A DNA stretch of 64,000 nucleotides from Thermoflavifilum thermophilum. GTDB taxonomy: Bacteria; Bacteroidota; Bacteroidia; Chitinophagales; Chitinophagaceae. A program made the translations under genes and the position numbers. The notes under the pieces were generated by a model, which saw nothing but the letters and a program-made list of their open reading frames with translations, had not been told where the DNA came from and ran no database searches. The stretch is from the NCBI RefSeq assembly GCF_900116565.1, contig NZ_FPCJ01000001.1, positions 930,001 to 994,000 on the forward strand, in the 5' to 3' direction. Positions within the stretch are counted from its first letter, which is position 1; the number at the start of each line of letters is the position of its first letter. Below are positions 36,366-45,055 of the stretch, in pieces.

Positions 36366-39185
36366 ATGCCAAAAGACACTTCCATCCGTTCTGTACTGAT
36401 CATTGGTTCCGGTCCTATTATTATTGGCCAGGCTTGCGAATTTGACTACAGCGGTTCCCAGGCTGCACGGTCGCTGCGCGAAGAGGGTATCCGGGTGATT
36501 CTCATCAATTCCAATCCGGCTACCATTATGACTGACCCCATGATGGCCGATCGTGTGTACCTGTTGCCGCTTACGGTAGAAAGCCTGGAACAAATTCTTC
36601 AGGAAAATGAAATTGATGCCGTACTACCAACCATGGGTGGCCAGACGGCCCTGAACCTGGCCAAGGAGGCCGACGAGCTGGGTATATGGGAAAAATATGG
36701 TGTACGCCTGATTGGCGTGGATATCAAAGCCATCAACAAAGCCGAAGACCGGGAGGAATTTCGTCGGTTTATGACTGAAATCGGCGTCCCGGTGGCTCCT
36801 TCGCGGATAGCCAATTCGTTTCTGGAAGGAAAAGAATTTGCCCAGGAGATTGGATTTCCATTGGTGATTCGTCCTTCCTATACCCTGGGGGGCACGGGCG
36901 GCAGCTTTGTGCATAGCAAGGAGGAACTCGACGAAGCCCTGCAGCGCGGATTGGAGGCTTCTCCCATTCATGAAGTGCTGGTGGAAAAAGCCGTGCTGGG
37001 CTGGAAAGAGTTCGAGCTGGAATTGCTGCGCGATGCGGCCGATAACGTAGTAATCATCTGTACGGTGGAAAACATGGACCCCATGGGCATCCACACGGGC
37101 GATTCGATTACGGTGGCACCGGCCATGACCCTGAGCGATACGGCCTACCAGCTCATGCGCAACACGGCCATCAAAATGATGCGCAGCATGGGCAATTTTG
37201 CCGGCGGATGCAATGTGCAATTTGCCCTGAATCCCCAAACCGAAGAAATCATAGCCATCGAAATCAACCCCCGCGTGAGCCGCTCCTCGGCTCTGGCATC
37301 CAAAGCCACCGGCTATCCGATTGCCAAAATCGCCGCTAAATTGGCTATCGGTTACCGGCTCGATGAACTGAAAAACCAGATTACCGGCAACACTTCCGCC
37401 TACTTTGAACCGGCACTGGATTACGTAATCGTGAAAATGCCTCGCTGGAATTTCGACAAATTCAAAGGAGCCGATGATACGCTCGGCCTGCAGATGAAGT
37501 CCGTCGGCGAGGTGATGGCCATCGGCCGCACTTTCCCCGAAGCCCTCCAGAAAGCCTGTCAGGGCCTGGAAAACGAAGCTATTGGCCTCGGTTTTTATAG
37601 CGGAAACACCAATCTGAAGGTCGATCAACTACTGGAAAAACTCAAACGCCCTACCTGGGACCGCGTCTTCCGTATCAAAGATGCCCTCATGCTGGGGGTT
37701 TCCATCAAAACCATTCACCAGCTCACCTATATCGATCCCTGGTTCCTGCATCAAATCCAGCTTATCGTGGATATGGAAAAGAAACTTACCCATTACCATC
37801 TCCATGATATTCCGGACGAACTGTTGCGCGAAGCCAAACAGCTGGGCTTCTCCGATCGCCAACTGGCCATTTTGCTGCGCTGTGATTCGGAAGATGAGGT
37901 GTATAAAAAACGAAAAAAGCTGGGCATTACCCGAACCTATAAGATGGTCGATACCTGCTCAGCCGAATTTGAAGCCCGTACGCCTTACTATTATTCCAGT
38001 TTTGACCAGGTTAATGAAAGCATCCCATCTAAACGGAAAAAGGTACTGGTGCTGGGTTCCGGCCCCAACCGCATTGGCCAGGGCATTGAATTCGATTATT
38101 GCTGCACCCACGGGCTGCTGGCCATTCAGGAATGCGGCTACGAGGCCATTATGATCAACTGCAATCCGGAAACAGTTTCCACCGATTTCGATATGGCCGA
38201 CAAGCTTTACTTCGAACCCGTGTTCTGGGAACATTTGCGGGAAATCATCGATCTGGAACAACCCGAGGGCGTCATTGTGCAGCTTGGCGGACAAACTGCG
38301 TTGAAACTGGCCAAAAACCTGCATGAAAAAGGTATCCACATTTTCGGTACCTCGTTTAACGATATGGATATTGCCGAAGATCGCGGACGCTTCTCCGACA
38401 TGCTTAAGGAATTAGGCATCCCTTATCCAAAATACGGTACGGCCTACACAGCCGAAGAGGCTATGGCAGTAGCCAAGCAAGTAGGCTATCCCGTGCTGGT
38501 TCGCCCTTCCTATGTGCTGGGCGGGCAGCGTATGCGGATCGTAATCAATGAAGAAGAACTCGAAAAAGCCGTGGTGAGCCTGCTGAAACATTTGCCCGGC
38601 AATAAAATCCTGATTGATCATTTCCTGGATCGCTGCCAGGAGGCGGAAATCGATGCCATTTTTGACGGTGAAGAATTCCATGTCATGGGCGTCATGGAAC
38701 ATATTGAACCTGCAGGCATCCACAGCGGTGATAGCAATGCCGTGCTGCCACCCTTCAACCTTTCGCCGTTGGAAGTAACAACCATGGAATTCTACGCCGA
38801 AAAAATTGCCCGTGCCCTGCATATCCAGGGACTGATCAACGTCCAGTTTGCCATTAAAGACGGCGTGGTGTATGTGATCGAAGCCAACCCCCGCGCTTCT
38901 CGTACTACTCCCTTTATTGCAAAAGCTTACCAGGTTCCTTACTTGAATATAGCCACCAAAATCATTCTCGGCACGCACAAGCTGAAAGATTTCAAAATCG
39001 AAAAGAAGCTGAACGGCTATGCCATCAAAGAACCAGTGTTTTCATTCAACAAGTTCCCGGGAGTGAATCGTGAACTGGGTCCGGAAATGAAATCCACCGG
39101 CGAAGCCATCCGTTTCATCAAGGACCTTCGCGATCCCTACTTCCGCAAACTGTACAAAGAGAGAAGCATGCTGCTGAGTAAGTGA
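36366..39185 (+). CDS. carB: carbamoyl-phosphate synthase large chain lacking the MGS-like domain
   Basis: A 939-residue CarB with two ATP-grasp halves: N-terminal half to about residue 400 ([25 protein letters not shown]), an oligomerisation segment, and a second half from about 550 ([24 protein letters not shown]). It makes carbamoyl phosphate for pyrimidines and arginine. The protein stops soon after [14 protein letters not shown], exactly where the regulatory MGS-like domain (about 130 residues in E. coli) would begin. The stop is clean and I see no frameshift, so this looks like a genuine short form. carA is not in the window. Confidence 0.95.
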   Translation: MPKDTSIRSVLIIGSGPIIIGQACEFDYSGSQAARSLREEGIRVILINSNPATIMTDPMMADRVYLLPLTVESLEQILQENEIDAVLPTMGGQTALNLAKEADELGIWEKYGVRLIGVDIKAINKAEDREEFRRFMTEIGVPVAPSRIANSFLEGKEFAQEIGFPLVIRPSYTLGGTGGSFVHSKEELDEALQRGLEASPIHEVLVEKAVLGWKEFELELLRDAADNVVIICTVENMDPMGIHTGDSITVAPAMTLSDTAYQLMRNTAIKMMRSMGNFAGGCNVQFALNPQTEEIIAIEINPRVSRSSALASKATGYPIAKIAAKLAIGYRLDELKNQITGNTSAYFEPALDYVIVKMPRWNFDKFKGADDTLGLQMKSVGEVMAIGRTFPEALQKACQGLENEAIGLGFYSGNTNLKVDQLLEKLKRPTWDRVFRIKDALMLGVSIKTIHQLTYIDPWFLHQIQLIVDMEKKLTHYHLHDIPDELLREAKQLGFSDRQLAILLRCDSEDEVYKKRKKLGITRTYKMVDTCSAEFEARTPYYYSSFDQVNESIPSKRKKVLVLGSGPNRIGQGIEFDYCCTHGLLAIQECGYEAIMINCNPETVSTDFDMADKLYFEPVFWEHLREIIDLEQPEGVIVQLGGQTALKLAKNLHEKGIHIFGTSFNDMDIAEDRGRFSDMLKELGIPYPKYGTAYTAEEAMAVAKQVGYPVLVRPSYVLGGQRMRIVINEEELEKAVVSLLKHLPGNKILIDHFLDRCQEAEIDAIFDGEEFHVMGVMEHIEPAGIHSGDSNAVLPPFNLSPLEVTTMEFYAEKIARALHIQGLINVQFAIKDGVVYVIEANPRASRTTPFIAKAYQVPYLNIATKIILGTHKLKDFKIEKKLNGYAIKEPVFSFNKFPGVNRELGPEMKSTGEAIRFIKDLRDPYFRKLYKERSMLLSK

Positions 39186-39193
39186 GATTGAAC

Positions 39194-40207
39194 TCATCGT
39201 GCATATTGCGCAGCCATTTTCTGGATTTCTTCCTGAATTTGCCTGGCCAGATGAGCCGGAGACAGCACTTTTACATGAGACCCATAGCTCAGCAGTAACA
39301 TCATCAATTCATAATTTATCACCAGCTTTAGCCGAACCCGACAACCATCTTCTGTTTGCTCAAGCAGTTGCTGCGAAGCATGAATGGGATGGTTCAACAC
39401 ATATTTGCATTGCTGCGCATCAAACCACAACTCAATATCTTCCGGATCATTTTCCGGATTGGAAATACCAATAATATTGGCAAAATACTTGTGAGGTTCA
39501 AAATTCTCCGGTACATCAAAATGATCTCTTGTGGGCCAGATATTGGTAATCCGGTCCAGGCCAAATATGCGCACCTTGTTTTCCTGCTGATCCTTGCGCT
39601 TGCTCATCCCAACTACATAGAAACGATGCTGATATTCCCGGATATGATAGGGCGCCAGCCGATATTCATGCTCTTCATTCCGCTGATAGGATTTATGTTT
39701 AATTTTTACCCAGTTTCGATTTACAATGGCTTCTGCAAGATCTTCTATCCACCTGGCTCCTGCATATTCAGCCGACAAATCTATATGCAGCATGCCTTGA
39801 GATTGGACCAGTCGCTCTTTGCTGATTTTCACTGCATCAGCAATCTGGCGAATGGCATCCTCAAATCGCCGAATGAGCGTAATATGCTTGAAATGTTCCA
39901 AAATATTAATCGCTATCTCCAATCCATTCAAATCATATTCCGTCACAGGCAGGCTGTTGATAGAATAATTCGGTTCCTTATAATAATATCCCCTTCTCTG
40001 ATAATGATAATCAATAGGTGCTTTAAAGTTTAGCTCTGCACTATACCGCATATCATACAAGTCCTTCTGGATAGTGCGTACAGAAACGCTTTTCCCCAAT
40101 TTTTGTGACACATAATTCACCAGCTTTTCTAAAGATGGATAATCTTTCCTTCTCAGCCGTTCATCAATGGCTTTGTAGCGGGCCATGGCATTTTTATTGA
40201 GAGGCAT
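39194..40207 (-). CDS. WYL-domain transcriptional regulator
   Basis: A 337-residue regulator with an N-terminal helix-turn-helix (about 1-60, SVSVRTIQKDLYDMR) and a WYL ligand-sensing domain in the middle (WVKIKHKSYQRNEEHEYRLAPY, VRIFGLDRITN) followed by the WCX C-terminal region. WYL regulators respond to nucleotides or nucleic acids and often control stress or defence genes. The ATG at 40207 is used; the frame extends upstream but without family similarity. It is divergent from a small orphan gene, with two inverted repeats in between. Confidence 0.88.
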   Translation of the reverse strand: MPLNKNAMARYKAIDERLRRKDYPSLEKLVNYVSQKLGKSVSVRTIQKDLYDMRYSAELNFKAPIDYHYQRRGYYYKEPNYSINSLPVTEYDLNGLEIAINILEHFKHITLIRRFEDAIRQIADAVKISKERLVQSQGMLHIDLSAEYAGARWIEDLAEAIVNRNWVKIKHKSYQRNEEHEYRLAPYHIREYQHRFYVVGMSKRKDQQENKVRIFGLDRITNIWPTRDHFDVPENFEPHKYFANIIGISNPENDPEDIELWFDAQQCKYVLNHPIHASQQLLEQTEDGCRVRLKLVINYELMMLLLSYGSHVKVLSPAHLARQIQEEIQKMAAQYAR

Positions 40208-40225
40208 AATAAAAGATTTTTTGAT

Positions 40226-40262
40226 TACGCAAAATGAATGCGTATATACACAAAAATTTTGT
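40226..40262. promoter_or_regulatory. two inverted repeats between the WYL regulator and the small gene
   Basis: TACGCA-N7-TGCGTA occupies 40226-40244 and ACAAAAATTTTGT occupies 40250-40262. Both are perfect dyads in a 75-bp divergent space and are candidate operators, most simply for autoregulation by the WYL protein. Confidence 0.45.
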
Positions 40263-40282
40263 ATTATCAAAAACGTAAAAAC

Positions 40283-40534
40283 ATGATTAGCAACATCAGT
40301 TCCCGGCTCATGGCCCTGCATCTTTCACCTTTTATATTGGAACCCGACCTTACCCGATGCATGGAAATGCTGGCAAAACAATATGAAGAATACCTGGGTT
40401 ATTTAGAAATTGGCTTTGATGGAGCACAGGCTCGCGAAAAGGCCGAATTGCAGGATAGCCTCAAATTTAAAACGGCCTACCACGCCTGGAAAGCTTGCCA
40501 TTCAATCAACAAAAACCTGGTTTCCCAGTTTTAA
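40283..40534 (+). CDS. small hypothetical protein
   Basis: An 83-residue protein from the ATG at 40283 (the frame is open upstream to an ATG at 40238 that would overlap the second inverted repeat). It is predicted helical and cytosolic, with no signal peptide or membrane segment; KQYEEYLGYLEIGFDGAQAREKAELQD suggests a short helical hairpin. I do not recognise a family. It is divergent from the WYL regulator and 111 bp upstream of the peroxiredoxin gene. Confidence 0.55.
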   Translation: MISNISSRLMALHLSPFILEPDLTRCMEMLAKQYEEYLGYLEIGFDGAQAREKAELQDSLKFKTAYHAWKACHSINKNLVSQF

Positions 40535-40571
40535 ATTGAATTTAACACAAGTATGACTGAATAAATTCTAC

Positions 40572-40598
40572 TATTTTTGTAGAGATTATATAGTTTTG
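40572..40598 (+). promoter_or_regulatory. promoter region of the peroxiredoxin gene (two -7 candidates)
   Basis: TATTTTTG at 40572-40579 and TAGTTTTG at 40591-40598 both fit TAnnTTTG. The first is inside a small dyad TCTAC-N7-GTAGA (40567-40583). Confidence 0.4.
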
Positions 40599-40645
40599 AG
40601 CCTATATTTTTCAAATTATTGTTCACCTTTTAAAACCTTACTATT

Positions 40646-41281
40646 ATGAGCTTACGACTTGGCGATACAGCCCCGAATTTCAAGGCCCAAACCACGCAGG
40701 GTGAAATTGATTTCTATGAATATCTTGGCAATAGCTGGGGCGTATTCTTTTCCCACCCTGCTGATTTCACACCCATCTGCACCACTGAACTGGGCCGGAC
40801 AGCGCAACTGGCCGATGAGTTTGCTAAACGCAATGCAAAAATCATTGCTATCAGTGTAGATCCGCTGGACTCACACCAAAAATGGGTACAGGATATCAAT
40901 GAAGTGGGCCAAACACAGGTAAACTATCCCATTATTGCCGATCCGGATCGAAAAATCGCCACTCTGTATGACATGATTCATCCCAATGCTTCTGAAACCC
41001 ATACGGTGCGCAATGTCTTTATCATTGATCCGGACAAAAAGATTCGGCTGATTCTGGTCTATCCACCTTCCATTGGCCGGAATTTCTATGAAATCCTGCG
41101 CGCCCTTGATGCTTTGCAATTAACCACGCAGTATCCGGTATCCACGCCGGTTGACTGGAAAGAAGGAGAAGATGTGGTAATTGCGCCCTCTCTGCCTGAT
41201 GAAGAAGCCCGTAAACGTTTCCCCAAAGGATTCCGTGTGGTAAAACCCTACCTGCGATTTACTCCGCAACCCAACAAATAA
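40646..41281 (+). CDS. 1-Cys peroxiredoxin (Prx6 type)
   Basis: A 211-residue peroxiredoxin that reduces hydrogen peroxide and organic peroxides. The peroxidatic Cys is C45 in HPADFTPICTTE; the length, the FSHPADFTPICTTELG segment and the C-terminal extension (KEGEDVVIAPSLPDEEARKRFPKG) are those of the Prx6 group. No resolving Cys is seen in the usual 2-Cys position. A strong terminator follows. Confidence 0.93.
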   Translation: MSLRLGDTAPNFKAQTTQGEIDFYEYLGNSWGVFFSHPADFTPICTTELGRTAQLADEFAKRNAKIIAISVDPLDSHQKWVQDINEVGQTQVNYPIIADPDRKIATLYDMIHPNASETHTVRNVFIIDPDKKIRLILVYPPSIGRNFYEILRALDALQLTTQYPVSTPVDWKEGEDVVIAPSLPDEEARKRFPKGFRVVKPYLRFTPQPNK

Positions 41282-41302
41282 AACCAATTGGGCTCCGCAT
41301 AC

Positions 41303-41329
41303 AGCCGTCCTGATTCGGACGGCTTTTTT
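41303..41329 (+). terminator. rho-independent terminator of the peroxiredoxin gene
   Basis: Stem AGCCGTCC / GGACGGCT (41303-41310 and 41317-41324), 6-nt loop, then a run of T ending at 41329. It reaches the stop of the convergent RluA-family gene. Confidence 0.85.
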
Positions 41330-42077
41330 ATTGGCTGCCATTCCGGATATGTTGCACAATGGTTGCAGACGTTTTGCGGAGCTGATAGAGGGCTGCTTTT
41401 ATGTCTTTGGGAAGTGGTGCCTCGATGCGATGATGCTGGTTATTTGGCAGCTGCAGCTCAATGACGGCAGCATGCAGTGCCGTACGGGCTATCAGCGGAC
41501 GTTCCTGACCATTTGGATGAAATGACCGATAGAGCGAGGCAGCCATGATGGGTTTACCGCTGCCATACAGGGGATCAGCAACCAGTGGATAACCCAGATG
41601 CTGCAGGTGAAGCCGGATCTGATGCGTACGGCCGGTGGTAGGAATCATCTGCAGCAGGCTGTGGCGGCTATAGGATTCCAAAAGCTTCAGATGGGTAATA
41701 GCTTCCCTACCCGCAGCATGAATCCGCATTTTGCCGGGAGCCTTTGGATCAGGTGCTATCGGCAAAACCACAGTTTTTTCCTCGAAATCTACCCGTCCCT
41801 CCACAATCCCGAGATAGGTTTTGCCAATGCTATGGGCTGCAAATTGCTGACATAGCCAGCGATGGGCATCCGCATGCCGGGCAAATATGATCACGCCACT
41901 GGTATCTTTATCCAGCCGGTGAACAATTAAAATCTCTCCGTACTGTTCTTTGAGCCAGACATAAAGATTAGGCAGGTCGCTATCAAATCGGTCCGGCACG
42001 CTTAACCAACCTGCTGGCTTATTGACAGCAACAAAATCGGCATGCTCAATCAATATTTCCGGACGATTTTTTTTCAT
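41328..42077 (-). CDS. RluA-family pseudouridine synthase
   Basis: A 249-residue enzyme isomerising uridine in rRNA or tRNA. The catalytic Asp is in HRLDKDTSGVIIFA; other family segments are NKPAGWLSVP, TGRTHQIRLHLQHLGYPLVADPLYG. There is no S4 domain, so it belongs to the short RluA group and its target base is unclear. The ATG at 42077 is preferred to a TTG six codons before it. It lies 39 bp after the RsuA/RluB-type gene. Confidence 0.9.
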   Translation of the reverse strand: MKKNRPEILIEHADFVAVNKPAGWLSVPDRFDSDLPNLYVWLKEQYGEILIVHRLDKDTSGVIIFARHADAHRWLCQQFAAHSIGKTYLGIVEGRVDFEEKTVVLPIAPDPKAPGKMRIHAAGREAITHLKLLESYSRHSLLQMIPTTGRTHQIRLHLQHLGYPLVADPLYGSGKPIMAASLYRSFHPNGQERPLIARTALHAAVIELQLPNNQHHRIEAPLPKDIKAALYQLRKTSATIVQHIRNGSQ

Positions 42078-42116
42078 TTTACACCACTTGTGCAAGGGAT
42101 CTGAAAAGGGGTATAG

Positions 42117-42914
42117 CTATGCTCCCCGAAAATGTTTCAGCCAGATAACTTCTTTCTCGCTCAAGTACCGCCATTTGCCCCGTGGCAAATTTTTTTTCGT
42201 AAGTCCGGCATACATGACCCGATCGAGTTTTTCCACTTCATAACCCAAAGCCGCAAACAAACGACGAACAATGCGGTTTTTCCCGCTATGGATTTCCAGC
42301 CCCAGCACTTTCCTTGTACCATCCAGATAAGCCAGGGCATCCACTTTTGCCGGCCCATCCTCCAACATCACTCCTTCCAGCATCTGCTGAAAATGGGCTT
42401 CGGTAAGCGGTTTATTGATGTGCACCTCATATACTTTTTTCACTTCGAAGGAAGGATGCGAAAGCTTCTGGGCAAGCTCCCCGTCATTGGTTAAGAGCAA
42501 CAATCCGGACGTATTGCGATCCAGACGTCCTACCGGAAATAAACGGCCGTTGAATGCCGACTTTACAAGCTCCATTACAGTTTTCCGGTTTTTGGGGTCA
42601 TGCGTAGTGGTAAGATACCCTTTGGGTTTGTTCAACAGCACGTAAACCTTTTGCCTGACTGGCCTGATGGGTTTCTTGTTGTAGGTAATATGTTCGTTGC
42701 CGGTTACCTGAAAGCCGGGTTCCAGGATGGTCTTGCCATTGACCTGCACCAGTCCTTGTTTGATAAGTTCTGCGGCTTTGCGTCGGGAACAAATCCCACA
42801 ATGTGCCACGTATTTGTTTAGTGGCATGGTATCTGGTTGTTCGGCCGCTTTGGGTTGCTGGCTATGGCCGGTGGAACGATTTGTTTCAGAGGTATGTGAA
42901 TGCTTGCGGGCCAT
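42117..42914 (-). CDS. RsuA/RluB-family pseudouridine synthase
   Basis: A 265-residue enzyme with a polar N-terminal extension (about 1-28), an S4 RNA-binding domain (about 30-80, MPLNKYVAHCGICSRRKAAELI) and a catalytic domain with GRLDRNTSGLLLLTNDG and the later GKNRIVRRLFAALGYEVEKLDR. This is closest to RluB/RluE/RluF, which modify 23S rRNA. It starts 11 bp after rlmN and is followed by a second pseudouridine synthase. Confidence 0.92.
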   Translation of the reverse strand: MARKHSHTSETNRSTGHSQQPKAAEQPDTMPLNKYVAHCGICSRRKAAELIKQGLVQVNGKTILEPGFQVTGNEHITYNKKPIRPVRQKVYVLLNKPKGYLTTTHDPKNRKTVMELVKSAFNGRLFPVGRLDRNTSGLLLLTNDGELAQKLSHPSFEVKKVYEVHINKPLTEAHFQQMLEGVMLEDGPAKVDALAYLDGTRKVLGLEIHSGKNRIVRRLFAALGYEVEKLDRVMYAGLTKKNLPRGKWRYLSEKEVIWLKHFRGA

Positions 42915-42925
42915 AGTGAAAAAGT

Positions 42926-44017
42926 TTAACGGGCATTGACATGAGGCAAACGCTGGGCAGCCTCTGTATGCACCACATTGGCCAGCTGTCCGCAGGCTGC
43001 ATCAATATCGGCTCCCCGGCTCCTTCTGAGACGTACATTCACATGCTGCCTCTGTAGATAGGCAATAAACTGATCGGCAACATGGGATTCGGTTCGTGAA
43101 AAGGGAGAAAGAGAAACAGGATTGTATTCAATCAGATTCACGACTTTAAAAGGCAGTTTGCGATAGAGTTTTACCAGCGCTTTTGCATCATCCAGGCTAT
43201 CATTAAAATCCTTTAACAGGATGTATTCAATGCTGATTTCATTTCGGGTTAACTTGTAAAAATATTCCAATGCTTCCAGCAGATCAGGGATGCGGTTACT
43301 CTGGTTGATAGGCATGATCTGGCTTCGCTTTTCATCGGTGGCTGCATGCAGCGAAAGAGCCAGGTTAAATTTCACCTGATCATCGGCCAGGCGATAAATC
43401 ATTTTGCTGATGCCTGCTGTAGAAAGGGTAATGCGGCGGGGTGAAAAAGCCAGCCCATCCGGACTGGTTATCTTGTCAATGGCCAATAGCACCTGTTTGT
43501 AATTCAACAGCGGCTCGCCCATGCCCATAAATACGATGTTGGTGAGCCTGCGTCCGGCCTGTTGCATCGCAATTTCATTGAGAAAAGCTACCTGGTCAAA
43601 GATTTCTTCAAACATCAGATTCCGTTGCAAGCCCAGATAGCCCGTGGCACAGAACTTACAACCCAGGCTGCAGCCCGCCTGCGATGAAACACAAGCTGTA
43701 AGCCGATCTCCGGAGGGAATCAAAACGCCTTCCACAGCCTTGCCATCGCTCAAGCGGAATAAGCATTTCACCGTACCATCCCTGCTCTGTTGCAAAAGCT
43801 CTACGTTCAACACCGGAAAACTGAAATCATTTGCCAGCTTTTCACGGAAAGTTTTCGGCAAATCGCTCATTTGCTCGAAGCTACGCGCATGCTTCTGCCA
43901 AAGCCAGCCATACAGCTGCCTGGCCCGATAAGCGGGCTGCGCGGCTCCAGCAACGTACTCCTGCAAATCAGAAAGGGAAAGATGGCGAATATTGGGCCTT
44001 ACGGAAGTTTGTTTCAC
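42926..44017 (-). CDS. rlmN: dual-specificity 23S rRNA/tRNA adenine-C2 methyltransferase RlmN
   Basis: A 363-residue radical-SAM enzyme methylating A2503 of 23S rRNA and A37 of some tRNAs. The [4Fe-4S] ligands are C116, C120 and C123 in CSLGCKFCATGYLG; GMGEPLLNY and the C-terminal Cys in DIDAACGQLA complete the active site. There is no N-terminal ATG: the GTG at 44017 sits 4 nt after a -7 element, so the mRNA may be leaderless. It heads an RNA-modification operon with two pseudouridine synthases. Confidence 0.94.
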   Translation of the reverse strand: MKQTSVRPNIRHLSLSDLQEYVAGAAQPAYRARQLYGWLWQKHARSFEQMSDLPKTFREKLANDFSFPVLNVELLQQSRDGTVKCLFRLSDGKAVEGVLIPSGDRLTACVSSQAGCSLGCKFCATGYLGLQRNLMFEEIFDQVAFLNEIAMQQAGRRLTNIVFMGMGEPLLNYKQVLLAIDKITSPDGLAFSPRRITLSTAGISKMIYRLADDQVKFNLALSLHAATDEKRSQIMPINQSNRIPDLLEALEYFYKLTRNEISIEYILLKDFNDSLDDAKALVKLYRKLPFKVVNLIEYNPVSLSPFSRTESHVADQFIAYLQRQHVNVRLRRSRGADIDAACGQLANVVHTEAAQRLPHVNAR

Positions 44018-44021
44018 AGCC

Positions 44022-44029
44022 CAAATTTA
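44022..44029 (-). promoter_or_regulatory. -7 promoter element of rlmN (TAAATTTG)
   Basis: Minus-strand TAnnTTTG match ending 4 nt before the GTG start, so the transcription start would fall at or next to the start codon. Confidence 0.5.
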
Positions 44030-44127
44030 CGCATTTCCGACCGGCTGTATGACATAACCCCTAATCTGGAAAAAGGACTTGCCTGATAATGGAAAGTTTG
44101 CCCGCTATGGATGGAACATACAAGGCG

Positions 44128-44712
44128 TTACAGACATATTTGTTTTTCCAGCATCATCTTACGCAGATTAATAAGCCCGTAACGCATGCGACCCAGGGCA
44201 GTATTGATACTTACGTTTGTCAATGCGGCTATTTCCTTGAAACTAAGATCTGCATAATGCCGGAGAATAATGACTTCCCGCTGTTCGGGCGGCAACTGGT
44301 CGAGCATTTCCCTGACATAATGATGGCTTTGCCGCGTCATCATTTCTTCTTCGGCATTGCCATCCGGGAATTTGATGAAATTAAACACATCGTGCTCTTC
44401 GGTACTGTGCATCGTAGGGTTTCGCCTAGCCCGCCGGAAATGATCCACACAAAGATTGTGGGCTATGCGCATTGCCCAGGGCAAAAACTTACCCTTTTCC
44501 ATGTACCTATCAGCACGAAGCGTATCGATAATCCTGATGAAGGTGTCCTGAAAAATGTCTTCGGCCAGATGAGCATCTCTTACCAGCAGGTAAATAGCTG
44601 TGTATAACCGATCTTTGTGCCGCTGGATGAGTTCATTCAGGGCTTCATCTTCTCCCCTCTGATAGGCAGCGATCAACGCCTGGTCTGACAAATTCCGATA
44701 CGAATGAGTCAT
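44128..44712 (-). CDS. ECF-type RNA polymerase sigma factor
   Basis: A 194-residue sigma factor with region 2 (about 25-95, AEDIFQDTFIRIIDTL) and region 4 (about 130-185, LPPEQREVIILRHYADLSFKEIA, NVSINTALGRM). The ATG at 44712 (MTHSYRNLSDQ) is preferred to 44757. No anti-sigma gene is adjacent. It stands alone between rlmN and uvrA. Confidence 0.93.
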   Translation of the reverse strand: MTHSYRNLSDQALIAAYQRGEDEALNELIQRHKDRLYTAIYLLVRDAHLAEDIFQDTFIRIIDTLRADRYMEKGKFLPWAMRIAHNLCVDHFRRARRNPTMHSTEEHDVFNFIKFPDGNAEEEMMTRQSHHYVREMLDQLPPEQREVIILRHYADLSFKEIAALTNVSINTALGRMRYGLINLRKMMLEKQICL

Positions 44713-45055
44713 ATGAGATATGGTTTTTAGGTTATCCCCTACAACAGGCATACACATGCAACTGCTGTAGGAGGGGTTAAAGCGTATGCATTTTGCGTAT
44801 TTTGATACACCATCTCAAAAACACCACGTAGAACTCACTGCTGATAGAGGGGAATTTTAGAGGTTTTAAAACTGGTTTGATAGCAAAAATAAAAGAATTG
44901 TTAAAAACAATACCAAATTTATTCAAAAAAATTTTTTTTCCAAATCTATTTGTTGAAAACAATTTTTTCCTGCATGTGTTACCCAATTAGGGGCGTGAGA
45001 AGTCAAAGTTTTGTCAATCTGCGCCCACTTGCCAGATGATCTGTAGTTTTACGCG
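44713..45055. other. AT-rich intergenic region between the sigma factor and uvrA
   Basis: 343 bp with no convincing gene. It holds a minus-strand TAAATTTG at 44914-44921 that could serve the sigma gene with a leader of about 200 nt, and a near-consensus TAGTTTTA at 45044-45051 just before uvrA. A/T runs are dense at 44880-44960. No RNA family was recognised. Confidence 0.5.

Noticed and set aside
36624-37628. 334-codon minus-strand open frame
   Set aside because: Antisense to carB, whose ATP-grasp motifs are intact; His/Gly/Phe-rich translation is typical of a shadow.
36366-39185. Frameshift at the end of carB
   Set aside because: The sequence after the stop does not encode an MGS-like domain in any frame and leads within 8 bp into the convergent WYL gene.
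44777-44986. 69-codon minus-strand frame in the gap before uvrA
   Set aside because: Composition is only that of an AT-rich spacer; no domain, no promoter tied to it.
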